A DNA stretch of 64,000 nucleotides from Flavobacterium lotistagni (GCF_011392125.1 NZ_JAAJBU010000014.1:16134-80133), one strand, 5' to 3'; shown: positions 27,576 through 36,760, counted from the first letter of the stretch. Notes: generated by a model not told the origin, from the letters alone. A program made the numbers and translations.

Positions 27576-28283
27576 CTAGAGCTGGATAAAGGTATTATAA
27601 AAATCTTTTTGCTGTTGCAAATCGTGGTGGTGCAAGGTAATTTTGTTCTGCTTCACAACGGCCTGCGTGATACTCAGGGTTTGCAAGGCATCGTTGCGGT
27701 TGATGACGAGCCCGTTTTGAAGGTCTTGATTTTCAGTGTAGCGATGAAAGTGAAACATTTCTTCGGCGCTGACCTCGGGTTGGGTATCTAGAAATTGGCT
27801 GAACCATTCTCTGCGCGCTTGACGTATTTCCGGAGCATACAAAGTAGACGATGACCAGATGTAACTTTGCTCAGGATTCAGTTCGAGGGTTTCTTTCTCG
27901 GTGCCGTTCCAGCGCAATTGATAGAGTTTTTGGTCTTGGTACAACACCATGGTGTGCGGCTCGATTTGGTCTAAATTGATGGTTTTCCAGGTGGCGATGG
28001 CCGATGCTGAACCAAGTAAATCCAGTACAATCAGGCCTCGGCTTCGGCGGTAAGGCGGATTCCAGTGGTGTTTTTCGGCGGCTCCGTTGAGCAAAACCAG
28101 CACGTTGGCATTTTCATCGACAGCGAACCAAGTGCCTCCGGCTTTCGGGTCTTTGGGAAAACAGAGCTTTTTATAATTCACTTTGTAAGTCTGCGGAACC
28201 AGTGCCGGACGAATGTGCTGCTCATCGCGGTTGGAAGTGATAATGACTTGATTTTGGGAGTAAACAAAACTTACGGTGCACAT
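27576..28283 (-). CDS. NRDE family protein (TANGO2-like)
   Basis: A 235-residue protein of the NRDE/TANGO2 family. It starts MCTVSFVYSQNQVIITSNRDE, with the name-giving N-R-D-E at 18-21 and the conserved C2. PKAGGTWFAVDENANVLVLLN is the second conserved block. The biochemical role in bacteria is not established; haem or lipid handling has been proposed for TANGO2 in eukaryotes. Its start overlaps the end of the DinB-like gene by 13 bp, so they are co-transcribed. Confidence 0.85.
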   Translation of the reverse strand: MCTVSFVYSQNQVIITSNRDEQHIRPALVPQTYKVNYKKLCFPKDPKAGGTWFAVDENANVLVLLNGAAEKHHWNPPYRRSRGLIVLDLLGSASAIATWKTINLDQIEPHTMVLYQDQKLYQLRWNGTEKETLELNPEQSYIWSSSTLYAPEIRQARREWFSQFLDTQPEVSAEEMFHFHRYTENQDLQNGLVINRNDALQTLSITQAVVKQNKITLHHHDLQQQKDFYNTFIQL

Positions 28284-28759
28284 TGTTTTCGATATTCTAA
28301 AGTGGAAGGAGCTACGCCGAAATTTTCTTCGACGCAGATATTTTCTAGGGGCAACAAAGCCACTTTAATCAAGGCTTGGTGGTGGATGCAATGCTCCAGA
28401 TTATACACTAATTCTCGGTGGTAATTGGTCGGGATACTGAATTGTTGACCGCTCAAAGTTTGCTGTAATTCTAGGTTTTTCTCAGGCTTTTGAAGCGTGT
28501 CTAGAATTTGAGTAATGGCATTTTGTGCCGAGGTAATGTCGGTCTGAATGGCGTAATTACGCTGACGCAACTCGTAATTTACAACACCTGTTTCATATTG
28601 ATTTTGCAGACATTGAAACAACTCGATGATGTGGCGCGTATGTTCGCCGATGGTAGCACCGCTCAAACTCTGGCAAGGTTGGGTGTATTGCCCGGGCGAA
28701 AGTTGTGCTAACAAATCAGAAAGCCCGCCCAAGGTTTGTTGGATAGATTGCAATAACAT
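28271..28759 (-). CDS. DinB-like four-helix protein
   Basis: A 162-residue protein with a DinB/YfiT-like layout. The conserved metal-site histidines can be seen as H in GATIGEHTRHIIELF and HHQALIK near the C terminus (YNLEHCIHHQALIKVALL). Function is unknown. Two starts are possible: ATG 28759 (MLLQSIQQTLGGL), preferred because it begins the first helix, or ATG 28825, which overlaps the previous stop as TAATG and would add 22 residues. The gene overlaps the NRDE gene by 13 bp. Confidence 0.7.
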   Translation of the reverse strand: MLLQSIQQTLGGLSDLLAQLSPGQYTQPCQSLSGATIGEHTRHIIELFQCLQNQYETGVVNYELRQRNYAIQTDITSAQNAITQILDTLQKPEKNLELQQTLSGQQFSIPTNYHRELVYNLEHCIHHQALIKVALLPLENICVEENFGVAPSTLEYRKQCAP

Positions 28760-28824
28760 AAAAATAGTATTGATAGACTGCGAACTTTGGGAAACAGTTC
28801 TTTTTTCAGCCCTGAAATTAAGCA

Positions 28825-29211
28825 TTAAATTTTAGATGCGACCCAATCGCGGATTATATTTTTTTCCTGAAACGCCAATAAAGCACAGCAGATCCAAGTG
28901 ATTACAGCCAGTATAAATAAAGTGCCGCCGTCATTTTGTACTTCAATGCCTAAAATAAACAAGTGAGAGAAAATCGCGCCCATCATCGTGCCAAGTCCAA
29001 GCAATGCGCCCATCCATGTGGTTCGAGGAATTAAAATCAACACAGAAGCTACTAGTTCAATAACACCAGAGCCAATGCGACCGTATGGTTCTGCGCCTAA
29101 AGTGCTGAAAATGTATACGCTTTCTTCGGCGCCGGTGAATTTAAAATAAAGTGTTTGCAAAAGGATAACGGCTGCCGTGAGACGAAGTATCCAAAGTAAG
29201 ATGTTTTTCAT
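28825..29211 (-). CDS. DoxX family membrane protein
   Basis: A 128-residue four-helix inner-membrane protein of the DoxX/DoxD-like family. The N-terminal helix ends in LQTLYFKFTGAEESVYIF, followed by GRIGSGVIELVASVLILIP and WMGALLGLGTMMGAIFSHL, which are family features. Roles proposed for the family involve thiol or redox stress. It heads a chain with the DinB-like and NRDE genes (stop and next possible ATG overlap). Confidence 0.85.
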   Translation of the reverse strand: MKNILLWILRLTAAVILLQTLYFKFTGAEESVYIFSTLGAEPYGRIGSGVIELVASVLILIPRTTWMGALLGLGTMMGAIFSHLFILGIEVQNDGGTLFILAVITWICCALLAFQEKNIIRDWVASKI

Positions 29212-29220
29212 TTTTTTAGT

Positions 29221-29395
29221 TGATAGTTTACGGTTAACGGTTTACAGCGAGTTGTTGGTTATCAGTTTTCAGTTGTTGGTTGATTTACGGAAAGTTCCTG
29301 CTTGGTTTCCAGTTCGAGTTTCTTTTAGAATTCAGTTTCCATTGAACTATAATTCCAGAGTACAAAACTTACAACCTATAACTTACAACCTACAA
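29221..29395. repeat. Degenerate short repeats (GTTGTTGGTT and ACAACCTA units)
   Basis: The gap between the DoxX and YHS genes holds imperfect units such as AGTTGTTGGTTATCAGTTT and TACAACCTATAACTTACAAC. A related stretch (AACCAACAACCCATAACCGA, inverted) lies at about 8240-8275. There is no gene here. Confidence 0.5.
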
Positions 29396-29854
29396 CTACT
29401 CCACAAACTTCTTCCAATTTGCGTCGGCTTTCTTTTTCAAATTTGCTCGGTCTTTGTTCCAGCTTTTGAGTGTGTTGTTGAAATAAGCGTTGTAGAACAA
29501 GTACAATTTCCCGTCGAGGATTTGGAAAGTTTCAGGGTCTACTTCTACTTTTTCGCCCGAAGAACCCATCGCATAAGCACACCAACCACCATATTGCGGC
29601 AGATAGGCAGTTGGGGTCTTCAAGAAAGCTTCTTTATTGGCAGCATTGGCAAAATAATAAGTCACGCCTTGGTAAGAAGCAGCATTTTCCTTTTTGCCTG
29701 CTTGGGGTTTGCCTTTGAAATAAGCTACGGCATCGTAACCTTGCAGGGCCAATTTCTTCTCAAGGTTGTATTGTTGCGCTTCTTTGGACAGATTTTGCGC
29801 AAAGCCGGTAATGCCCGAAAGCATCAGTAATAAAATTAGGATTTGTTTTTTCAT
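29396..29854 (-). CDS. YHS domain protein, secreted
   Basis: A 152-residue protein with a signal peptide (MKKQILILLLMLSGITGFAQ) and a YHS domain: LQGYDAVAYFKGKPQAGKKE, YQGVTYYFANAANKEAFLKT and YLPQYGGWCAYAMG. YHS domains bind metals (often Cu or haem contexts) and occur beside oxidative or metal stress genes. It has its own promoter with a palindromic sequence (29853-29893). The Crp/Fnr gene upstream might control it; that is inference. Confidence 0.85.
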   Translation of the reverse strand: MKKQILILLLMLSGITGFAQNLSKEAQQYNLEKKLALQGYDAVAYFKGKPQAGKKENAASYQGVTYYFANAANKEAFLKTPTAYLPQYGGWCAYAMGSSGEKVEVDPETFQILDGKLYLFYNAYFNNTLKSWNKDRANLKKKADANWKKFVE

Positions 29855-29893
29855 CAGATTAGCTTTTTAAGTTTGACAAGACAAAACTAATCT
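29853..29893 (-). promoter_or_regulatory. Promoter and inverted repeat before the YHS gene
   Basis: TAGTTTTG (29889-29882, minus) matches TAnnTTTG. The arms CAGATTAG / CTAATCTG (29854-29861 and 29887-29894) form an inverted repeat around the transcription start, and an inner AGTTTGAC / GACAAAACT dyad lies between them. This could be an operator or a 5'-leader hairpin. Confidence 0.5.
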
Positions 29894-29941
29894 GACGGCT
29901 ACCGAGCAAATGTCGGCTGGTTGACAAAACCGATAAAAAAC

Positions 29942-30634
29942 TTATAATTTGGTAATATCAGCAATCAAAATCTGCTTGCGTTTGTAGAGCACCAGCCCTG
30001 AATTTTCTAGCTCGCTAAGCAATTGGGCCGCGGTTTGGCGCGAGGTACAAATGATTTGCGCGATATCGTTTTGGGTGAGATAATTCTCGATGGTCACTTG
30101 ATTGCCTTCGCGTTTGCCTTCGCGTTCAGACCAATCTTTCAAGAAATGGTGCAGCCGCGTTCTGGCGTCTTTGGAAACCAAGTTCGCATAATTGTTGCGG
30201 ATGCGTTTCATCTTCAACCCGACAAATTTCGTATACGACAAAGCCAGCGAAGGATTGCGCAACAGCAAATCTTCAAAATCAGACATCAGGAAACTGCAAA
30301 TCGCTACTTCATCGGTGAGTGCGACGGCGTATTCGTTGGAATGTAAATCGTTTTCAAGGGTGAGTTCGCCGAAAAGATCACCTTTGCGGATGATGTCTTT
30401 GATGGTTTCATTGCCTTGTTCATCGATTGAGACGATTTTAATGTGGCCTTTTTTAAGTAGGAAAATCCGCGGCACATCGGAAGAAGAAAAGTAAATCACA
30501 TCGCCTTTCTTGGCTTTCTTGAAACCAACAATAATACAAAGCTGTTTGATCTGCGAAAAACTCAAAGCGCGGAAAAGCTTATGGTCTCGCAAATACCAAT
30601 ATTTCAATTCTTCGTATGTACCGCTCTCAGGCAT
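29942..30634 (-). CDS. Crp/Fnr family transcription regulator
   Basis: A 230-residue regulator. The N-terminal cyclic-nucleotide-type beta barrel (about 20-140) reads KGDVIYFSSSDVPRIFLLKKGHIKIV with the PBC-like FGELTLENDLHSNEYAVAL. The C-terminal winged helix (about 150-225) has LTQNDIAQIICTSRQTAAQLLSELE, including the recognition helix. There is no N-terminal cysteine cluster, so it is not an Fe-S Fnr. The effector is unknown. It lies 87 bp upstream of the YHS gene on the same strand. Confidence 0.88.
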   Translation of the reverse strand: MPESGTYEELKYWYLRDHKLFRALSFSQIKQLCIIVGFKKAKKGDVIYFSSSDVPRIFLLKKGHIKIVSIDEQGNETIKDIIRKGDLFGELTLENDLHSNEYAVALTDEVAICSFLMSDFEDLLLRNPSLALSYTKFVGLKMKRIRNNYANLVSKDARTRLHHFLKDWSEREGKREGNQVTIENYLTQNDIAQIICTSRQTAAQLLSELENSGLVLYKRKQILIADITKL

Positions 30635-30645
30635 TTGGTAAATGT

Positions 30646-30684
30646 AAATAAAAAACCCTTTCAGATGAAGTTCTAAAAGGGTTT
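30646..30684 (-). terminator. Terminator after acyl-CoA dehydrogenase gene
   Basis: AAACCCTTT / AAAGGGTTT (30653-30661 with 30676-30684), followed on the minus strand by TTTTTTATTT. It separates the dehydrogenase from the Crp/Fnr gene. Confidence 0.85.
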
Positions 30685-30696
30685 GGATTTTATTGT

Positions 30697-31836
30697 TTAA
30701 GAAACCAATCCGCGAGAGATTACAATTCTCTGAATTTCGGATGTTCCTTCATAAATCTGGGTAATTTTCGAATCGCGCATCATGCGTTCTACGTGGTATT
30801 CGGCTACATAGCCATTTCCACCGTGAATTTGCACCGCATCATTAGCGACTTCAAGGGCGACTTCTGAAGCATACAGTTTGGCCATCGCACCTGAGTGTGA
30901 AATGTCTTTGCCTTCATCTTTTTCGCAAGCCGCTTTCATTACCAGTAATTTGGCAGCAGTAATTTTTACGTACATATCGGCTAATTTGAACGCGATGGCT
31001 TGGTGGTGGAAAATTTCCTTGCCGAAAGCTTTGCGCTCATGCGAATACTTCAAAGCCAGTTCATAAGCACCGGTGGCAATTCCTAAAGCTTGTGAAGCAA
31101 TTCCGATGCGGCCGCCGTTGAGTACATTCATTGCGAAACTGAAACCGAAACCGTCTGGGCCGATGCGGTTTTCTTTGGGTACTTTCACGTCGGTAAACAT
31201 TAGTGAATGCGTGTCTGAACCGCGAATTCCCATTTTCTTTTCTTTCGGGCCAACTTCAAAACCGGGCCAACCTTTCTCTACAATAAACGCGTTGATGCCT
31301 TTGTGTTTTTTCTCGATATCGGTTTGCGCAATCACTAAATAAGTCGAAGCTGTAGAACCATTGGTAATCCAGTTTTTAGTACCGTTGAGCAAATAGTGGT
31401 CGCCTTTGTCAATGGCTGTGGTTTTTTGTGAAGTTGCATCCGAACCTGCTTCAGGTTCAGACAAACAAAACGCTCCGATAACCTCGCCTTTGGCTAGCGG
31501 AACCAAATATTTCATTTTTTGTTCTTCGGTGCAATATTTCTCCAAACCGGCACAAACCAGCGAATTGTTGACCGACATGATTACCGCCGCAGAAGCATCG
31601 ACTTTAGCAATTTCAGTCATGGCTAAAACATACGACACGCTATCTAATCCGGAACCGCCGTATTTCGGGTCGACCATCATTCCCATAAAGCCCAAATCAG
31701 CCATCATTTTGACTTGCTCGGTCGGGAATTTTGAATGTTCGTCTCTTTCGATAACGCCGGGCAGCAATTCGTTTTGGGCGAAATCGCGCGCCGCTTGTTG
31801 GATCATCAGGTGTTCTTCGGTAAGATTAAAATCCAT
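30697..31836 (-). CDS. Acyl-CoA dehydrogenase
   Basis: A 379-residue FAD flavoenzyme of fatty-acid or branched-chain acyl-CoA oxidation. Signatures are GAFCLSEPEAGSDATS (FAD/substrate binding), LNGTKNWITNG, and QIHGGNGYVAEYHVERMMRD. The catalytic base is E363 in IYEGTSEIQRIV. Length and motifs fit the short/medium-chain (butyryl-CoA type) group. It is monocistronic, with a consensus promoter and a strong terminator. Confidence 0.95.
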   Translation of the reverse strand: MDFNLTEEHLMIQQAARDFAQNELLPGVIERDEHSKFPTEQVKMMADLGFMGMMVDPKYGGSGLDSVSYVLAMTEIAKVDASAAVIMSVNNSLVCAGLEKYCTEEQKMKYLVPLAKGEVIGAFCLSEPEAGSDATSQKTTAIDKGDHYLLNGTKNWITNGSTASTYLVIAQTDIEKKHKGINAFIVEKGWPGFEVGPKEKKMGIRGSDTHSLMFTDVKVPKENRIGPDGFGFSFAMNVLNGGRIGIASQALGIATGAYELALKYSHERKAFGKEIFHHQAIAFKLADMYVKITAAKLLVMKAACEKDEGKDISHSGAMAKLYASEVALEVANDAVQIHGGNGYVAEYHVERMMRDSKITQIYEGTSEIQRIVISRGLVS

Positions 31837-31871
31837 GTTTTAGGTATGTTTTGGTGAGTTTTTAATGGCAC

Positions 31872-31902
31872 CAAATGTATAAATAAAAGTTAAGGTTTCA
31901 AA
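31872..31902 (-). promoter_or_regulatory. Consensus promoter of acyl-CoA dehydrogenase gene
   Basis: On the minus strand TTTG (31902-31899), a 19-bp spacer, then TACATTTG (31879-31872). Both boxes match the Bacteroidota consensus exactly. Confidence 0.7.
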
Positions 31903-31963
31903 CGTTTTCGTGATTTTAGAATTTGTCTAAGCTACTGTGAATATTGGAATTTCTATCAAAACA

Positions 31964-31992
31964 AAAAGCACCCACAACTGTAGATGCTTTTT
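31964..31992 (-). terminator. Hairpin after the T9SS sorting-domain remnant
   Basis: AAAAAGCA and TGCTTTTT flank a stem with G-U pairs, with T runs on both strands. It may be bidirectional. Confidence 0.5.
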
Positions 31993-32010
31993 AAAATATT
32001 TACTGGGAAA

Positions 32011-32244
32011 TTACTGCTTGACCATCCGAACCGTTTGACTTTTGTCTCCTTGAGAAACTTTGAGGTTGTAAAATCCTGAAGGATAACTTTGACCGATGCT
32101 CAGATGACGAAGCGCATTGGCTTCTGCGCTGATTTTCTCGATTTGTTTCCCAAGCATATCCTTATGAAGAACGCAACCGTCGATTAAAATTAGAATACGA
32201 TTGATTTGAATTAGAATTCGATGGTTGCCATTTTCCATCTCCAA
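32011..32244 (-). pseudogene. Remnant of a secreted protein: orphan type A T9SS sorting domain
   Basis: The last 48 codons read DMLGKQIEKISAEANALRHL and end FYNLKVSQGDKSQTVRMVKQ, which is the C-terminal half of a type A sorting domain. There is no signal peptide, no cargo, and the upstream part (ILIQINRILILIDGCVLHK) has lost the usual PNP and strand pattern. The frame has no convincing start. The downstream hairpin is still present. It is best read as the 3' end of a deleted or decayed gene. Confidence 0.65.
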
Positions 32245-32278
32245 ACAAGCCTAACGATTAGTTTCGTATTTTTAGCGC

Positions 32279-33343
32279 ATGAATCAAAACCACTACAACA
32301 TCATCGGTGTGATGAGCGGCACTTCGCTCGACGGCATCGATTTGGCGCATTTAAAATTTGAAATTGTCGGAGAAAAATGGCAATTCGAAATCTTGGAAGC
32401 CGAAACCATTTCTTACACGCAACCTTGGCTGGGCCAACTCAAGACTGCTGTCAGTTACGACAAAAACCAACTCGCAGTACTTAACCGCGATTACACTATG
32501 TTACTCGGAAAAACCATCGCTGATTTTATCGAAAAGCACCAAATTAAAAACCTCGACGCAGTCTGTTCTCACGGGCATACTATTCTGCATCAACCGCACA
32601 ACGGCTTTACTTTGCAAATCGGGAACTTGCCCGAAATTGCTACTTATTGTAGGCAGAAAGTGGTTTGTGATTTTCGGGTTCAAGACGTGCAACTCGGCGG
32701 ACAAGGCGCACCGCTGGTTCCTATTGGCGATCGGATTTTATTTGCAGACTATCAGTACTGCCTGAACCTCGGCGGATTTTCAAACGTTTCCTTTGAAGCC
32801 GACAGACAACGAATTGCTTTTGATATTTCGCCAGTAAATACCGTTTTAAATTTTTATGCGAACCAACTCGGCCTTGATTACGACGATAAAGGCCAAATCG
32901 CAGAATCCGGCAAATTAAGTCCCGAATTGCTTGACGCTTTGAATGCCCTTGAGTTTTATCAGCAGCCCTATCCCAAATCTTTGGGTTTTGAATATGTTAA
33001 GGAAACTGTTTTGCCCTTAATGGAATCCTATGCTATTCCAGTTCAAGACAAAATGCGGACTTTCACCGAACATATCGCCCTACAAATTGCGCAAGCCTTG
33101 CCGATAAAAAACGGTCAACTCCTAATTACCGGCGGCGGCGCTTACAATGAATTTCTAATCCGGCAGATACAACGGAAACTCTCGGAAATGGAACTTGTTG
33201 TTCCCGAACCCAAAGTACTCGAATTCAAGGAAGCGCTCATTTTTGGGCTGCTCGGCGTGCTGAAACTGCGCGGGGAAACCAACGTTTTATCGAGTGTGAC
33301 CGGAGCAAAATACGATCATTGCTCGGGTGTCATTTTTCCATGA
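32279..33343 (+). CDS. anmK: Anhydro-N-acetylmuramic acid kinase
   Basis: A 354-residue cytoplasmic kinase that recycles peptidoglycan by turning 1,6-anhydro-MurNAc into MurNAc 6-phosphate. Family marks are the N-terminal phosphate loop GVMSGTSLDGIDL (9-21), AVCSHGHTILHQP, GGQGAPLVPIGDRILF, LNLGGFSNVS and the C-terminal LLITGGGAYNEFL. The length is normal. A weak -7 (TATTTTTA, 32267-32274) is so close to the ATG that the mRNA may be nearly leaderless. No murQ is next to it. Confidence 0.95.
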   Translation: MNQNHYNIIGVMSGTSLDGIDLAHLKFEIVGEKWQFEILEAETISYTQPWLGQLKTAVSYDKNQLAVLNRDYTMLLGKTIADFIEKHQIKNLDAVCSHGHTILHQPHNGFTLQIGNLPEIATYCRQKVVCDFRVQDVQLGGQGAPLVPIGDRILFADYQYCLNLGGFSNVSFEADRQRIAFDISPVNTVLNFYANQLGLDYDDKGQIAESGKLSPELLDALNALEFYQQPYPKSLGFEYVKETVLPLMESYAIPVQDKMRTFTEHIALQIAQALPIKNGQLLITGGGAYNEFLIRQIQRKLSEMELVVPEPKVLEFKEALIFGLLGVLKLRGETNVLSSVTGAKYDHCSGVIFP

Positions 33344-33441
33344 TTAAATTTCCTTTTTGAATTGTCTTCTTGAAAAAATACGAAGAATAAAAAAAGAGCC
33401 ACTCCATGAGCAGCTCTTTTCTGATTATAATCAAACGGAAT

Positions 33442-36400
33442 CTACTCTTTGATGAAACGTTTGACCACAATTTGTCCGTTGACTTGCAACTGCAACATAT
33501 ACATATTTGCGGCCAATCCAGAAACAGAAATAGCTCCATTTTGAACGGTTCCCTGAGCAACTTCTTGACCCAACGAATTGATAATTCTGAACGACGCATT
33601 TTCTGCCTCAGAAACATTCAAGAAATCACCCTGAACCGGATTAGGGAATAATTTGATATTGCTCGTATCTATCGCAGCAGCCGGGCGATTGTTTAATCCG
33701 CCACAAGTATTGGTGGCAAAAGAATCCCATTCTCCGGTTAAATTAAAGGTAGTATTTGGTGACAATACCGTAGCTTTTCTTCTCAAAGTAACATCGATGG
33801 CAAAGTTGGCCGTACCGCCATTGAAAGTTCCGATGATGTCGATTAGCACTCCGTTTTTGAACAACCCGACCGCATCATTACCATTAAAAGTCAACTCATT
33901 TCCAGCCGTTGAAATGTTCGCCGAAGCCGCACTGTAACAAGCCACACTGATAGCGCTATTCACTAAAACAAACTTGGCTCCGTTATTCAAAGTTCCTGAA
34001 AGAGTAATTCCGGTCGACCATGCTCCTGCTCCGTTGGTTTGCTTTTTAACTGTGTAGATAGAAAGGCTCACCGCTGCTCCTGTGTTGTTAGCAATTTCCA
34101 GTGCCTTGTTGTTAGAAGTACCTTCAATGTATTCCGAGAACATCAAATCTGATGCGCTGCCTGAATTGGCCAAAGTGGTAATGTTTACGGTATTACTGGC
34201 TGCTGAAATATTTCCTGCGGCATCTTTGGCTTTTACGGTAAAACTGTACGCTGTAGAAGCTGTCAAACCAGAAACTGCAAAAGTTGTGGCTGTAGTGGTT
34301 GAACCAACTAAAGAAGCGCCTTGATATACGTCATATCCGGTAACGCCAACATTGTCTGTAGAAGCGGTCCAAGATAAATTGGTAGTTGTCTGAGTAGTTC
34401 CCGAAGCAGCTAAGCTTGTTGGCGCTGTTGGTGCGGTGGTGTCAGATGCTGCCAAAGTTATCACGTTTACTGTATTGCTCGCTACAGATACATTTCCGGC
34501 GGCATCTTTTGCTTTTACGGTAAAACTGTATGCCGTAGAAGCAGTTAAACCCGTTACTGCAAATGTAGTAGCTGTAGTGGTAGAACCTTTTAAAGTGGCG
34601 CCTTGATAAACATCATATCCAGTTACCCCAACATTGTCGGTGGAAGCGGTCCAAGACAAATTGGTCGTAGTTTGCGTCGTTCCAGAAGCGGACAGGCTTG
34701 TTGGCGCAGTTGGTGCGGTGGTATCAGATGATCCGGCAGTAATGGTAAAGTTGGTATTAGAAACATCAAAGAAAATATGATTGGTTCCTTTGACCATAAT
34801 TCGGTTGGTGGTTCCGGGTGTATTCGGAATCGTTACGGCTTGGGTTCCATCATTGGGTGTAGCCGCTAATAAAGTACTCCAAGTGCTTCCTGCGTTGGTT
34901 GAAATCAAGATATCTACGTTGGCGCAATTGACACCGTTGGCAGTCGTTCCCGATACGTTCCAAGTTATCGTTTGCGTACTTCCGCCTACATAAGAAACAG
35001 CTGTGTTTGGTGCTGTTACGGCAAATGGACCGGCTGTTGCGTTGACGGTTACAATCATATCGTCGCTATTGTTTCCTGCTCCACCTGCTCTGTTGTCGCG
35101 AACGGTGAATCTAAAGTTGAAGGTTCTGGCAACAGATGGCAAAGCTTCTACCGTGATTTCGCTTCCTGCTGTTGTGGTTGCTCCGGTTAATACTGAAGAC
35201 ATTTTCGGAAAATAACGCGTTGGCGAAGTGGTAGGTGTATACGAACGGAAATTCACTCCGGTTGTTTTGGTAGCACTCGGTGCAGTAGCAGTAGTTTGTG
35301 AATTCATCTGCTCCCAGTTGTAAGTAAGTGCGTCTCCATTGGCATCGGTTCCGGTTCCGGTCAACATAAACGGAGTGCTTTTGGGAATGGTGTAATCTAA
35401 GCCGGCATTGGCTGTAGGAATAGAATTTCCTGTAGCCGAATTGACTTGACAAGTGGTAGTTTTAATAAAATTTGTCACCTGCTGAATGCTCACAGCATGA
35501 AAATAAGCATCGGAATGAGGCTGAACATCAAGCGTTGTAATACCGGCATAGCCCATGATGGTTGAGCCAGAACCCGGTTCTACTTGAACTCCTGTCCCTT
35601 CATTCCCGCCGTGCGTCCAGGTATGGTTGGCGCCGAATTGATGCCCCATTTCATGCGCAACATAATCAATATCGAAATTATCTCCTGAAGGAATACCATC
35701 GGAAGGAGAAGTGTAGCCACTGCCTTTGTAATTATTTGGATAAGTAACACCCGTATCTACGAAAGTGGACATATCATTGCTGCAAACGCAACCAATACAA
35801 CCAGCATTTCCGCCACCGCCCGTAGCACCAAAAAGGTGACCTATGTCGAAATTGGCGTTTCCAATCAATGAACTCAAGGTGTTCATCAATTGATAGTTCC
35901 AATTATCTAAGCCCGATGCCGGTGAATACGGATCTGTTGATGCGCTGGTATAAATGACCGAATCAGTATTGGCAATTAAATTTAAATGAACGGCAAAGTC
36001 TTTTTCAAAAATGCCATTGACCCGTGTCATCGTATTGTTGATTGCTGCTAATGCCAAGGCTTTTGTCCCGCCAAAATAAGCAGTATATTCTCCGGTTACA
36101 GACATCGCCAAACGGTACGTCCTGAGCGTTGCATCATCGGCGTTAGGTCTTGCGGCTATAACATCGCCCAAATCATTCTTTACATCCTTGATCACTTTAC
36201 ATTCAAAACGATTAAGCGAAGCAGCCCTATCTGTTCTGCGATATACAACGTAAGTACTTAAATTGGTGGTGTAAGGCTCGATGAACTCTGTCGATTCGTC
36301 TGCTCTAATGACCATCGTTTGCAAACCCAACGGTGATAAACTAAAATAGATGGTTGAACTTGGCGAAGCTACACCCTGACCGATATACGATTTGATTTCA

Positions 36401-36717
36401 GGATATCTGGCTGCCAGCGCCGGATCCATATTGGAGGATTCCTTAATCCTATATTGCTCCATTTGACCATCTGCATTGGGAAAAGAAACAATAACATTTG
36501 ATTTCCCGGCAACAGCTCGATTCGGGGCATTGCGCAACGATTGAAGCAACGAATTCGTGTCTAGCAAAAATAATTTTGGAGTAAGCAAATTGCTTTTGTT
36601 AGCCACCACGACCTCACCTGCTTTTGACGTAGTCGCTGTAAAGGCAATTCTTCCGTTTTGGGCAAAAGAAAAACCTGAGATTGCCAGAGCAGCAATCAGG
36701 AGTAATTTATTTTTCAT
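33442..36717 (-). CDS. Secreted zinc metalloprotease with FN3 repeats and type A T9SS domain
   Basis: A 1091-residue secreted reprolysin-like (M12B-type) protease. The signal peptide is MKNKLLLIAALAISGFSFAQ. A propeptide-like region runs to about 195. The catalytic domain has the zinc motif H355-E-M-G-H359...H365 (HEMGHQFGANHTW) and a cysteine patch GCIGCVC just before it. A beta domain follows (about 450-660), then two nearly identical fibronectin III domains (about 662-850), a lamin-tail-like domain (LMFSEYIEGTSNNKALEI) and a type A sorting domain (LFPNPVQGDFLNV to VVKRFIKE). It is probably exported by the type IX system. Confidence 0.92.
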   Translation of the reverse strand: MKNKLLLIAALAISGFSFAQNGRIAFTATTSKAGEVVVANKSNLLTPKLFLLDTNSLLQSLRNAPNRAVAGKSNVIVSFPNADGQMEQYRIKESSNMDPALAARYPEIKSYIGQGVASPSSTIYFSLSPLGLQTMVIRADESTEFIEPYTTNLSTYVVYRRTDRAASLNRFECKVIKDVKNDLGDVIAARPNADDATLRTYRLAMSVTGEYTAYFGGTKALALAAINNTMTRVNGIFEKDFAVHLNLIANTDSVIYTSASTDPYSPASGLDNWNYQLMNTLSSLIGNANFDIGHLFGATGGGGNAGCIGCVCSNDMSTFVDTGVTYPNNYKGSGYTSPSDGIPSGDNFDIDYVAHEMGHQFGANHTWTHGGNEGTGVQVEPGSGSTIMGYAGITTLDVQPHSDAYFHAVSIQQVTNFIKTTTCQVNSATGNSIPTANAGLDYTIPKSTPFMLTGTGTDANGDALTYNWEQMNSQTTATAPSATKTTGVNFRSYTPTTSPTRYFPKMSSVLTGATTTAGSEITVEALPSVARTFNFRFTVRDNRAGGAGNNSDDMIVTVNATAGPFAVTAPNTAVSYVGGSTQTITWNVSGTTANGVNCANVDILISTNAGSTWSTLLAATPNDGTQAVTIPNTPGTTNRIMVKGTNHIFFDVSNTNFTITAGSSDTTAPTAPTSLSASGTTQTTTNLSWTASTDNVGVTGYDVYQGATLKGSTTTATTFAVTGLTASTAYSFTVKAKDAAGNVSVASNTVNVITLAASDTTAPTAPTSLAASGTTQTTTNLSWTASTDNVGVTGYDVYQGASLVGSTTTATTFAVSGLTASTAYSFTVKAKDAAGNISAASNTVNITTLANSGSASDLMFSEYIEGTSNNKALEIANNTGAAVSLSIYTVKKQTNGAGAWSTGITLSGTLNNGAKFVLVNSAISVACYSAASANISTAGNELTFNGNDAVGLFKNGVLIDIIGTFNGGTANFAIDVTLRRKATVLSPNTTFNLTGEWDSFATNTCGGLNNRPAAAIDTSNIKLFPNPVQGDFLNVSEAENASFRIINSLGQEVAQGTVQNGAISVSGLAANMYMLQLQVNGQIVVKRFIKE
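34169..34732 (-). repeat. Tandem duplication of the FN3 module, period 282 bp
   Basis: Two adjacent 282-bp units (94 residues each) are nearly identical at DNA level. For example GTGCGGTGGT recurs at 34431 and 34713, and GCCAAAG at 34169 and 34451. They encode FN3 domains starting DTTAPTAPTSL and ending in a TVN(V/I)xTLA linker. Confidence 0.9.
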
Positions 36718-36760
36718 ACTTATAAAAATTAGTTAGATTTTGGTTAATTAGATGCTGAGC

